Below are positions 8,086-15,091 of a stretch of DNA of 25,454 nt, one piece after another. The notes beneath the pieces were generated by a model, which was not told where the DNA came from, made no database searches, and was given only the letters and a program-made list of their open reading frames with translations. Both the position numbers and the translations under genes were made by a program. This stretch comes from UBA920 sp038257015. Its GTDB lineage: Bacteria > Patescibacteriota > Doudnabacteria > UBA920. Within the stretch, counting starts at the first letter, position 1; every line of letters starts with the position of its first letter. The stretch covers positions 1 through 25,454 of the forward strand of contig JBBSJS010000009.1 in NCBI GenBank assembly GCA_038257015.1. Direction: 5' to 3'.

Positions 8086-8189
8086 GAAAAGTCGTCGTAG
8101 AGCGATTTTGTAACGATAATCCTACTTTTTAACAATGCGTTAATGAGTCTGATTATCGGGCTGAAATAGTTTAAAGTACGAGTATTAAC

Positions 8190-8213
8190 ACAGTGCGTCG
8201 GACCCGACACTGT
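8190..8213 (+). promoter_or_regulatory. Hairpin in the leader of the 8256 gene
   Basis: ACAGTG (8190-8195) pairs with CACTGT (8208-8213), with a CG bulge and an inner TCG/CGA stem. It lies in the 5' leader, 40 nt before the ATG, and hides an in-frame GTG (8193) that is therefore an unlikely start. Confidence 0.4.
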
Positions 8214-8255
8214 AAGACTTTGAACAAAGAAAATACAATAGGAGGGTTAGTGAAA

Positions 8256-9347
8256 ATGCGTTTACTAACTAAACCGTTGTCGGTTTTGTTGTTGCTCATG
8301 CTGATATTCTCTAATCTTGCTCTGGTGGAAGCACAAACTGCTAACCCAAATCAAGATAAGACTAAGTCAGTAAAGCAAACCAATCCGACTACTACGCCAA
8401 CACCAACTCCGTCACCTTCGCAGTCTAAGACTCTTGTTTCAGACAACAAAGGTAACGAGAAGGTTGGTAAAAACGATGTCGCGCGGGTTATATACAAATG
8501 CCCCCCAGTAATTGCGAAAAAGAAAATTCGCAAAGCAAAAAAACGACCTGCAAATAAACCGGTAGTTGCCAAAAACTCCGTGAAGAAAAAGTCTACTTCT
8601 AGACGAAAAACTCCGCGGAAAAAGGTAGCGAAAAAGAAGACTGCACCAAAAGTTGTCAGAGTTGTGGCCCCTGTGGTGACAAGTGTCACACTTTCTAAAA
8701 GTCAGCTCAAAGAAATAGTTGATGCTGTCGCGCTGAAACTTGGTAGTAATAAGTTATCTGAAGATGACAAAACTGTCGTTAGGCAAATTGTCTCCGAAGA
8801 GCTTTCCAAAACCAAGACGACTGATGGCAATCCTTCTGGCACCCCGCCAGCTGGAACTAACCCTACAGACGACAATCAGCAAGGTTGGTTTTCTTCTTTA
8901 GGCAACTGGGTAACCAGCACTGTCAGCAGTTCACTGGCTTGGCTCCAAGCAAATTGGCACCTCGTCCTTTTGGTGATTACGGCAATTGCTCTGTGGTTTC
9001 TTGGTCGCAAGTATAAATGGGCACGATGGTTGTCTTATGCTGCCATTGCTGCACTTCTCTACTTCTGGGGATTCTTTTCCTGGTTATGGCTTGTGTTGTC
9101 TGGTAACGCTGGCTGGGTAGTCGGAGCTGTGATTGTTATTATTCTCGCTCTTATTAGCTGGCTGTTCCGTGCCGACATCACCAATGGCATAAGACAATGG
9201 AGAAATCCTGAAGAAACTCGGGCAACTCCAAACGAAAGAGACCCGCAAACAGATTTATACGGTGACATCCCTTCTGCTGATCCTGTCATAGATGCCGAAC
9301 CGGTATTAGATGATGACGACTCAGATGAAAACGAAAGGATTCGCTAA
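8256..9347 (+). CDS. Secreted Lys/Arg-rich protein with three C-terminal membrane helices (363 aa)
   Basis: No known family recognised. A clear signal peptide (residues 1-26, ending LALVEA, then QT) is followed by a Thr/Pro-rich stretch (41-58) and a very basic histone-H1-like stretch (87-134, rich in KKK, RKK and KKST). A predicted helical segment (145-187) and a Gly/Pro linker lead to three hydrophobic helices (about 234-250, 259-281, 286-304) and an acidic tail ending DDDDSDENERIR. The basic part is probably outside the membrane, where it could bind acidic wall polymers, DNA or a host surface; that is inference. I chose the ATG at 8256 because GGAGG lies at 8241-8245 and the signal peptide then starts cleanly; a GTG at 8250 is the alternative. 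It is the only plus-strand gene here and is divergent from the wall hydrolase, suggesting joint control. Confidence 0.85.
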   Translation: MRLLTKPLSVLLLLMLIFSNLALVEAQTANPNQDKTKSVKQTNPTTTPTPTPSPSQSKTLVSDNKGNEKVGKNDVARVIYKCPPVIAKKKIRKAKKRPANKPVVAKNSVKKKSTSRRKTPRKKVAKKKTAPKVVRVVAPVVTSVTLSKSQLKEIVDAVALKLGSNKLSEDDKTVVRQIVSEELSKTKTTDGNPSGTPPAGTNPTDDNQQGWFSSLGNWVTSTVSSSLAWLQANWHLVLLVITAIALWFLGRKYKWARWLSYAAIAALLYFWGFFSWLWLVLSGNAGWVVGAVIVIILALISWLFRADITNGIRQWRNPEETRATPNERDPQTDLYGDIPSADPVIDAEPVLDDDDSDENERIR

Positions 9348-9368
9348 GAAATCTAGTTGTGGTGAGCC

Positions 9369-9462
9369 GACTGTCTCAAGGCAATTTAGCCTAACAGTCA
9401 AAACCAGTTGAGAGGTTTACAAATCAATCCCTGTCAACTGTTGGGTGTAAATACGGTCCCAA
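9369..9462 (+). ncRNA. Candidate structured RNA: three tandem hairpins with complementary loops
   Basis: The 190 nt after the 8256 gene are non-coding and structured. Hairpin 1 (9369-9399): GACTGT/ACAGTC with inner AGGC/GCCT. Hairpin 2 (9405-9440): CAGTTGA/TCAACTG with inner AGG/CCT. Hairpin 3 (9441-9462): TTGGG/CCCAA. The loop of hairpin 2 holds TTTACA (9416-9421) and that of hairpin 3 holds TGTAAA (9446-9451), exactly complementary, so a kissing contact or an alternative fold is possible. It may be a 3' UTR or a small RNA. No known family recognised. Confidence 0.4.
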
Positions 9463-9488
9463 ACCATTTTAAACGCGTTATAATTATT

Positions 9489-9522
9489 AACCGACCCTGA
9501 TATTTGTTCAGAGGCGGTTTTT
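9489..9522 (+). terminator. Probable terminator of the 8256 gene
   Basis: Arms AACCGACCCTGA (9489-9500) and TCAGAGGCGGTT (9508-9519) pair at 10 of 12 positions with a 7-nt loop, followed by a T-run (9518-9522). It probably also limits read-through from the convergent gene at 9539. Confidence 0.65.
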
Positions 9523-9538
9523 AATTTACCTTAAAAAC

Positions 9539-11053
9539 TTATCGTAGTTTGAAAATGCTAATGTCACCATCAACAAAGACTTCTTCAATAATTCCATCTG
9601 CGGTCAATATGGAAATTTTATCGTATAATTCAGGATTACGATTTTTCTCAATGAATATATATTTAGCCTCAAAATCATTTTTAATAATTCTATATACATC
9701 AGAACTGCCAATATCATTAACATCATCAAGATAAAATGGTCGCCATGTCTGGTATAACTTTTTATCATACGAGTATAAAAAACCAGGATCTAAACCTGTC
9801 ACATAATAATTGTGAGTATTCCAATATATCAACTTTGCAAATTGATCCCATTGAACATTAAAAACAATGTCCCCTGCTTCTGAATTTGATACTAACCATT
9901 CCGATGCAGGTTGGTACTTTAGCGAGGATTCGCTATCACCTATAAGGTTTGTGGCTGTGACGTGAATATTGTAAAAAAATGAGGAAACTAATAGAGCTAC
10001 GATTATTACAATTACTACTCTGGATTGCCAAACTTGCTTCCAAGTAGCTACAAGTTTTTGACGATTGATCATTGCTAACTCCTCAGCAAAAACAGTGGTA
10101 AATAAAAGTACAACGAATGGGGATAAATACTCAATAAACCTTCTATGGAATAAAGTCAGTACCACAAAAAGTAAAGTACTAACCACCAACGGCAAATGAT
10201 GTTTTACATTCTCTAACTTTTTTCTAATTACCTGTAGCCCCAAGGAATATATTGAGGTTGCAAGCATAAATATCAAGAAAACATTGGTTTTGACAAAATA
10301 AACCAAGTTCGAACTCATCCATTCGTTACTATCCTGGATTGTTTGATTAAGCTGTGGAACTGTAACGAAAGTGTGGAAAAAAGTCAGATTATCAGGGAAG
10401 AACGGATTTATTATATTTGCAACAATAACTCCCATAATCACCAAGGTTATTTGTCTTAATCGAGAACTCCTATCAACAATCCATTCAGTAGATAACCAAA
10501 CCGATAAGATTAATATATTTATTAAGTATCCATCGTAAAACCAAACACTCAACAGACTTATAACAAATAACAAAAAGTTTTTGCGCCTCTTTATCGCAAG
10601 AATTCCCAATAACAATAAAATCAGAGCCACTGTCATTGGTCTGCTCAGACTATGCCGAAACAAAAAGTCGGCTGATATAAGAAACATAATCGCTAACCAG
10701 AAGTATGCGAACTTCACCTTATAAATTCGTAAGGCCAACAAGAAAGCTATACCAATGAGCGCTATGAAAAAACTGACTGAAATAGGATAAATTAAACCTG
10801 GTGGTAAAATAAAATGAAAAGAGACCAGCGCAGTAGTATATAAAAAATGTAAGCCTGGCGATTGCTCTCTGTAATGGCTGAAGTATATCCACGGATAATT
10901 TTTTTGGAAACCCGATTCAACTTGAACTTCTGCCATCTTATGATAGAATTTTCCATCATCCGGAATTGCTTCAAGATCTAAAGACCAGAGAAGCGCAGAG
11001 CTCACAATGAAAATTGTCAGAAAGGTCCATATTAAGTTTGGCAATCTTTGCAT
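9539..11053 (-). CDS. Polytopic GT-C-like membrane protein, putative glycosyltransferase (504 aa)
   Basis: Large integral membrane protein with about ten hydrophobic helices and a soluble C-terminal domain (about 375-504). An acidic pair (Asp32/Asp33 in EAIPDDGKFYHKM) sits in the first outer loop after helix 1, the place where GT-C enzymes (PMT, STT3, ArnT type) carry a catalytic Asp. The loop also has SHYREQSPGLHFLYT, similar in style to GT-C proteins. These enzymes take sugars from polyprenyl-phosphate donors outside the membrane. The gene lies 3 nt after the DPM1-like gene stop, so translation is probably coupled and the pair fits donor synthesis plus transfer. No Shine-Dalgarno. The superfamily is likely but not certain; acceptor and sugar are unknown. 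Its coding sequence is AT-rich compared with the lectin operon next door. Confidence 0.7.
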   Translation of the reverse strand: MQRLPNLIWTFLTIFIVSSALLWSLDLEAIPDDGKFYHKMAEVQVESGFQKNYPWIYFSHYREQSPGLHFLYTTALVSFHFILPPGLIYPISVSFFIALIGIAFLLALRIYKVKFAYFWLAIMFLISADFLFRHSLSRPMTVALILLLLGILAIKRRKNFLLFVISLLSVWFYDGYLINILILSVWLSTEWIVDRSSRLRQITLVIMGVIVANIINPFFPDNLTFFHTFVTVPQLNQTIQDSNEWMSSNLVYFVKTNVFLIFMLATSIYSLGLQVIRKKLENVKHHLPLVVSTLLFVVLTLFHRRFIEYLSPFVVLLFTTVFAEELAMINRQKLVATWKQVWQSRVVIVIIVALLVSSFFYNIHVTATNLIGDSESSLKYQPASEWLVSNSEAGDIVFNVQWDQFAKLIYWNTHNYYVTGLDPGFLYSYDKKLYQTWRPFYLDDVNDIGSSDVYRIIKNDFEAKYIFIEKNRNPELYDKISILTADGIIEEVFVDGDISIFKLR

Positions 11054-11056
11054 GTT

Positions 11057-11752
11057 TTATCTAAGATTAAATTTCAACTGCAGTAATGTTTTGAAAGAAG
11101 CCAGAACTTGTCGAAACTTAAATTTGGAAACCCCGTGTTTCCTCTTTGCAAATTCTATGGGCCATTCCTTTATCAGAAAACCTGCTTCACTAATCCTATA
11201 AAGTAACTCTATCTGAAAATTATACTGTGAAGATTTGATGGATTTTAGTTGAACTTTTTTAAAAACTTCTGGATTGTATACTCTATATCCAGAAGTAGGG
11301 TCGGAAACTTTTATTTTCAATGATTTACTAAATAACCATGCACCTATTCGACTAATTAATAATCGATACTTAGACAAATGATTCACACCTCCTGCAGTAT
11401 ATCTAGAGCCTACCAGTAAACCAACACCATTGATGTTTGCTACTAGTTGCTTTGAAGCAGAAGGGTTATGGGACCAGTCTCCGTCCATGGTAACTATAAA
11501 TCTTGGTGAAAAATCCAGGGCTTTTTGTATTCCTTGTTTAAGTGCATTGCCCAAACCTGCGCCTTTATTATTTTGAATAACGACCAGATTAGAAGTCGTG
11601 AGTAATTTCTTTGCTAAAAGTTCCTGAGTTCCATCATCTGAACCATCATCGACAACAATTATCACGCAGTTATTCTCTATTTGAGAAATGGATTCTAAAA
11701 TGCTGGATATATTCTCGACCTCATTCAAGGTAGGTATAACGTAACAAGTCAT
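11057..11752 (-). CDS. DPM1-like GT2 glycosyltransferase (polyprenyl-phosphate sugar synthase)
   Basis: Family 2 glycosyltransferase of the dolichol/polyprenol-phosphate mannosyltransferase type. It should move a sugar from a nucleotide donor to a polyprenyl phosphate on the cytoplasmic face. In the 231-residue product the motifs are VIPTLNEVENI (5-15), VDDGSDDGT (34-42), metal-binding DGDWSHNP (90-97), VGSRY (114-118) and DPTSGYR (151-157), all typical of DPM1. No membrane helix is evident, as in soluble DPM1 forms. I chose the ATG at 11752: an upstream in-frame TTG (11785) lies inside the terminator hairpin of the preceding operon. An extended -10 ends 6 nt before the ATG, so the mRNA is probably leaderless. 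It is followed by the GT-C-like gene. Confidence 0.9.
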   Translation of the reverse strand: MTCYVIPTLNEVENISSILESISQIENNCVIIVVDDGSDDGTQELLAKKLLTTSNLVVIQNNKGAGLGNALKQGIQKALDFSPRFIVTMDGDWSHNPSASKQLVANINGVGLLVGSRYTAGGVNHLSKYRLLISRIGAWLFSKSLKIKVSDPTSGYRVYNPEVFKKVQLKSIKSSQYNFQIELLYRISEAGFLIKEWPIEFAKRKHGVSKFKFRQVLASFKTLLQLKFNLR

Positions 11753-11758
11753 AAAACA

Positions 11759-11767
11759 ATAATAACA
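11759..11767 (-). promoter_or_regulatory. Extended -10 promoter giving a leaderless GT2 mRNA
   Basis: The minus strand reads TGTTATTAT, then six bases, then the ATG at 11752. A start site 6-8 nt past the -10 would fall at or next to the A of the ATG. The box also lies in the T-rich run after the terminator hairpin at 11772-11798. Confidence 0.55.
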
Positions 11768-11771
11768 AAAA

Positions 11772-11798
11772 AGACGGGTTTGCAAAACAAACCCGTCT
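11772..11798 (-). terminator. Rho-independent terminator of the lectin operon
   Basis: Perfect 11-bp stem (AGACGGGTTTG / CAAACCCGTCT) with a 5-nt loop, followed on the minus strand by TTTTTTGTT. It lies 22 nt past the stop of the gene at 11821. Confidence 0.9.
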
Positions 11799-11820
11799 CA
11801 GTAAAACTCAATCAAGAATT

Positions 11821-13194
11821 TCACTTACTGACCTCAACGACAGCATTAAATGTTCCAGAGTTATCCCCCCGAGCATAAAATCTATCATTTACGTCTAATT
11901 TAATCTCTCCCCCTTTTTTAACAACTATCACACCATCGTCAGTAGGGTAATAATTCCCTCCAACTTTCATCACTAGCGCACCGCAACCGGCCGTTGGCAA
12001 AGGAAAGTCTTTTGACTGTGGCATGTTAGAGCAAGGCACTGAAGTGCCAGACTGACCTACCTGTGGTAAGTTTGGGTCCCACATGACAGAACCTGTCGCG
12101 CTAACTTTTACTTTATCACCGGCTTTTACCACAATACCAGTCGACTGAATCTCACGGTTTGCAGAAACACTAATACCTTTACCTACTGCTGTGGCAGTTG
12201 AGGTTGTAACAGAACCGGAGTTACTGGTATTAAAGTTGGTTGGAGTTCTATCTCCGAGCCAATTAAAAGCTTCGTTTGCAGCATCAACCGTTCGCGGTCC
12301 TAGAAACACTAAGAACAAGAACAGCACAACCCACAAACCTACGACTTTCCAAGCTATCTTCTTCTCTTCTGTGAAGAAGAAGTGGTAGCCAAGATAAATC
12401 AAGCTTGCAATGGCACCAACAATTGCTATGAACCACAGCACTCCCATTATGTAGGATTCGCGAGCGACGGTTTCCATCCCTACGAATGAGGTCCAAAGAC
12501 CATCGAAGCGCGACGACATCCCTGAGAGCAAATTTGGGAAAATAACGTGAAGCACACAAAATGCAATCACAGTTACTGCCACAATGATATTTGCCATCAA
12601 GAACTTGTTGAACCATTCCCCACCAACACCTCTACCGATAACGGCAAAAGCGATCAGTGCAACCGAACCAAGAACCAACAGAAAAGCGGTAAAGCTTCTG
12701 TATATCGGAACGATGGTCATAAACAGACCGAATAGTTGCAAACTAACTGCAGTTGCCCAAAGTCCACGACTGACAAGCTGATAAGAATCTTTGGCAGTAT
12801 CAACACCCAAGTCAAGCTTGAGTGGTGAATTGTCCAAGATTGCTCGCGCGATACCAGTTGCTGCCGGAATTCCGAACAAGAACGGTAAGGCACGAAAAAT
12901 CATTATGCCGATTAGCACAGCACCGATGAAGTAGTTTAGAGCAAATAGCCATACGGCAAAGTGCTCTGCATAAGTCATCGCGCTGAGGCTTCCATTAGCG
13001 TCAATTGTCCGACTCATGTAACCGCCTCTCCCAATGAGAGCGGCTAAAATCACGAGTCCTGCGCTAAAGATTGAATAGCGAACCAACGCATGACGCAAAG
13101 CCACAATTGTGTCTTGCACCATCTCATCAGCCCACAAATACGTTAAACCCGCTGCATTCAGCAGGTTATATACCAAGTTTTTAATTGCGTTCAT
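11821..13194 (-). CDS. Polytopic membrane protein with C-terminal LecA/PA-IL-like lectin domain (457 aa)
   Basis: Two-part protein. Residues about 38-298 hold roughly seven or eight membrane helices that I cannot assign to a family. A Ser/Thr linker (322-338) leads to a beta-sandwich domain (about 340-455) resembling the PA-IL (LecA) galactose-binding family: STGIVVKAGDKVKVSATGSV, FPLPTAGCGALVMKVGG, then IKLDVNDRFYARGDNSGTF. In LecA, calcium and sugar are bound by Asp/Asn residues in the last loop; here Asp437, Asp444 and Asn445 are candidates. The domain is probably displayed outside and could bind a sugar on a partner cell; that is inference. Cys388 and Cys404 may form a disulfide. It is the last gene of an operon, has an AGGAG site before its ATG and ends in TGA. 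Confidence 0.85.
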   Translation of the reverse strand: MNAIKNLVYNLLNAAGLTYLWADEMVQDTIVALRHALVRYSIFSAGLVILAALIGRGGYMSRTIDANGSLSAMTYAEHFAVWLFALNYFIGAVLIGIMIFRALPFLFGIPAATGIARAILDNSPLKLDLGVDTAKDSYQLVSRGLWATAVSLQLFGLFMTIVPIYRSFTAFLLVLGSVALIAFAVIGRGVGGEWFNKFLMANIIVAVTVIAFCVLHVIFPNLLSGMSSRFDGLWTSFVGMETVARESYIMGVLWFIAIVGAIASLIYLGYHFFFTEEKKIAWKVVGLWVVLFLFLVFLGPRTVDAANEAFNWLGDRTPTNFNTSNSGSVTTSTATAVGKGISVSANREIQSTGIVVKAGDKVKVSATGSVMWDPNLPQVGQSGTSVPCSNMPQSKDFPLPTAGCGALVMKVGGNYYPTDDGVIVVKKGGEIKLDVNDRFYARGDNSGTFNAVVEVSK

Positions 13195-13238
13195 TTCACT
13201 TCTCCTGTCCTCTGTATATCTGTATAGTAACTGTTGGT

Positions 13239-13889
13239 TTATGCGAAAGGGTTAAGCCAATAGAGTAACCCGCTTCGCTGTTTCGGTGCGCCACGACGAG
13301 CAGAAATCTGCTTCATGGTCCGTTTGAATTTTCGCTCGGCTGCTTTCGCAGATTTGCCAAAGTTCTTTTCGTCCCAACCGAGTAATCGTTGGAACTCGCT
13401 TTCATCTAAGAAACCGGCAGCCTGTAGCAAAACCTGTCGTTCGGCATTAGTAGTAGCTGTCGCCAGCCCGACTAATTTATTCTGCCGAATTTCAGGGTTT
13501 GTCTCCGCCACGTGACCTCTTCTAATATGACGACGAACTTCTGGAGAGAGACTAGCAAAATATCTTGCTAGTTTCATTAGTTGCTTATAGTCAACCAACT
13601 CCAGCCTCACGATTTCGGTAAGATCTTGTATCATGATCTCCTCGTCGTTTGAACCAATCCCGAACATTTTACCTTCTACTGACGAAACCAAAGCCTTGGC
13701 CTCGTCAAGCTTTCCCTCTTCAATAAGTTGGGAAATTTTTGCAAACTGTTCTTTACTACCTTCGTCATCTTTCTTACCTTTACCGAAAATAGCGGTATTG
13801 GTAAAATCAGCAAGCAAAGAATTGGCATAACCAATAGCAAATTCTTCTGCCCAATGCAGGGCTTTCTTCGCAACTTCTGCTCCATTCAT
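13239..13889 (-). CDS. Unknown helical protein (216 aa)
   Basis: No family recognised. No signal peptide or membrane segment; it appears soluble and mostly helical, acidic in the first half (KKDDEGSKEQF, EEGKLDEAKALVSSVEGK) and strongly basic in the last 40 residues (KSAKAAERKFKRTMKQISARRGAPKQRSG), ending in a hydrophobic LLYWLNPFA that could touch a membrane or partner. Its start is the ATG at 13889 with an AGGAG site in ATAGGAGAAAAAAT just upstream. It lies 10 nt after the 317-aa gene and 44 nt before the lectin-domain gene, so the three are surely co-transcribed. A role supporting the membrane lectin from the cytoplasmic side is a reasonable guess only. Confidence 0.8.
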   Translation of the reverse strand: MNGAEVAKKALHWAEEFAIGYANSLLADFTNTAIFGKGKKDDEGSKEQFAKISQLIEEGKLDEAKALVSSVEGKMFGIGSNDEEIMIQDLTEIVRLELVDYKQLMKLARYFASLSPEVRRHIRRGHVAETNPEIRQNKLVGLATATTNAERQVLLQAAGFLDESEFQRLLGWDEKNFGKSAKAAERKFKRTMKQISARRGAPKQRSGLLYWLNPFA

Positions 13890-13899
13890 ATTTTTTCTC

Positions 13900-14853
13900 C
13901 TATCGTTTCACCAGCTTGAAGCTTTGCGCTTCGCCGGTTTTGATATGAGCCAATCTTAACGAGAGTTCACGAACTCCAGCAAATTTGACTCCTAATTTTT
14001 GCCAACCACCTTTCGATAGCTTCCAAATAAATACTTCAACATCTTTCGCCTCAAGCATAGTACCTGAAGCGTCACTTTTGAGAATATTGCCGGTTGACTT
14101 ATCAATTATAGTAATCGACTTGTCAGCGGAAATTCTCATAAGTTCGCTTGAAGGTTTCTTTGTGGCGGAGTAAGTCTCAATCTCGAAAGAATGAGAACTG
14201 TTTCCACCACCGGCTCGAACAACAATATCTTCACCGTCATTTGAGGTTTTGAACCTGGTCGTCTTTTTAGACTTCTTTGGTTCAATGCCTAATATAGTAG
14301 GCAAGGGCTTGGTCTCTGAATAAGTGTCACGAGAAGCAGTCACATGAGTGAACTTCTTATCAATATCACTTAAGTCGAGTTCCAAAACACCAACCCCGTT
14401 TGAATCGGTCTGGATTTTGATCGGCTTTTTGTTGTCGTTCAGAAAAGCTTTTTGCAGAGGGTTGTGAATTGTACCGAGGTACAACTCAATCGCCGCCACC
14501 GAAGGCTTTCCTGATTCAATGTATTTAATACTCAAGGTTGCGGTTCCATTTCTGAAACCGTCGATAAAAAACTTCAAAGCAGTTTGCTTATCACCTTTCG
14601 TACTTTTAGAGCTACCGGTCGCCGCACTGACGACGGTAATTTTGATCGCTTTGTCGCGTTGCGCTGACGGATTGTCGTCGACCTCAAATGAGACCGTTGC
14701 GCCAACTGTCAGAAGCGATTTTTGTGACTTGTCTAAAAGATCATCTTTGGAAAACCAAAGATTTTCTTTGTTCTTTGCTGGGTCCGGATAATTGGTCGGG
14801 TGGTCTAAATACCCGACTTTACCGTTAAAAGTTTTGATCTTTGCTGTTTCCAT
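13900..14853 (-). CDS. Unknown beta-rich protein with a cold-shock-like N-terminus (317 aa)
   Basis: First gene of the lectin operon. Residues about 3-76 follow the layout of cold-shock/OB-fold domains: AKIKTFNGKVGYLDHP, then LWFSKDDL in place of the VFVH strand, then SLLTVGATVSFEVDDNPSAQRDKAIKITVV, close to the usual L..G..V.F.....G..A..V ending. The classic RNP1 aromatic motif (KGYGFI) is not intact, so nucleic-acid binding is doubtful. A Ser/Thr/Lys linker follows (about 77-90), then a beta-rich region of unknown type, including a possible carbohydrate-binding or Ig-like fold (LKFFIDGFRNGTATLSIKYIESGKPSVAAIELYLG) and a C-terminal RELSLRLAHIKTGEAQSFKLVKR. No signal peptide. The ATG at 14853 follows ATAGGAG by 7 nt. 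The gene call is firm; function is unknown. Confidence 0.8.
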   Translation of the reverse strand: METAKIKTFNGKVGYLDHPTNYPDPAKNKENLWFSKDDLLDKSQKSLLTVGATVSFEVDDNPSAQRDKAIKITVVSAATGSSKSTKGDKQTALKFFIDGFRNGTATLSIKYIESGKPSVAAIELYLGTIHNPLQKAFLNDNKKPIKIQTDSNGVGVLELDLSDIDKKFTHVTASRDTYSETKPLPTILGIEPKKSKKTTRFKTSNDGEDIVVRAGGGNSSHSFEIETYSATKKPSSELMRISADKSITIIDKSTGNILKSDASGTMLEAKDVEVFIWKLSKGGWQKLGVKFAGVRELSLRLAHIKTGEAQSFKLVKR

Positions 14854-14914
14854 ACTGTTTCTCCTATATCTGAAATTCTGTGTAAACTTGATATTACTAT
14901 GTAAAAGAGCGGTT

Positions 14915-14943
14915 TTCTGAGGTGAAATTACTTCATCTCAGAA
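14915..14943 (-). promoter_or_regulatory. 5'-terminal hairpin of the lectin-operon mRNA
   Basis: Arms TTCTGAGGTGAA (14915-14926) and TTCATCTCAGAA (14932-14943) pair over 12 positions with one imperfect pair and a 5-nt loop. The predicted start site is near 14942, so the transcript would begin almost exactly with this hairpin, a position known to protect mRNAs from 5'-end decay. It does not look like a terminator, as no T-run follows. Confidence 0.55.
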
Positions 14944-14948
14944 GTCTC

Positions 14949-14977
14949 ATAGTAGCATATTTATAGGGTTTTGTCAA
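14949..14977 (-). promoter_or_regulatory. Sigma70-type promoter of the lectin operon
   Basis: On the minus strand: TTGACA (14977-14972), a 17-bp spacer, then TACTAT (14954-14949) preceded by TGC. Same design as the promoters at 8007 and 8057. The leader is about 90 nt. Confidence 0.75.
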
Positions 14978-15033
14978 TAGCACTTAACAAAATTATGCCA
15001 TGCTCAGAGGAAGCAAAAATCACTACCAAACTC

Positions 15034-15070
15034 AAAAACAGACAAGCTGTTTTAAAGCTTGTCTGTTTTT
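15034..15070 (-). terminator. Strong bidirectional terminator after the T4SS-like operon
   Basis: Perfect 15-bp stem (AAAAACAGACAAGCT / AGCTTGTCTGTTTTT) with a 7-nt loop. Runs of A and T at both ends let it act on either strand. It lies 21 nt past the stop of the gene at 15092. Confidence 0.9.
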
Positions 15071-15091
15071 CTTGGTAATATTTAAGATGTA

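Noticed and set aside
8193..8255. Upstream GTG start for the secreted Lys-rich protein
   Set aside because: It lies in a leader hairpin without a ribosome site; starting at 8256 gives a clean signal peptide behind GGAGG.
8351..8689. 112-codon minus-strand open frame rich in Phe/Thr
   Set aside because: Antisense of the Lys/Thr-rich region of the secreted protein; no ribosome site and implausible composition.
9410..9435. tRNA-like T-arm (GGTTTACAAATC...)
   Set aside because: No matching acceptor or anticodon arms, and the T-loop consensus GGTTCRANYCC is not met.
11753..11785. Upstream TTG start for the GT2 gene
   Set aside because: Lies inside the terminator stem of the previous operon and adds 11 residues absent from the DPM1 family layout.
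11820..11823. Possible UGA recoding (as in Gracilibacteria)
   Set aside because: The lectin-domain gene ends in TGA exactly at the end of its domain and before a terminator, so TGA acts as a normal stop.
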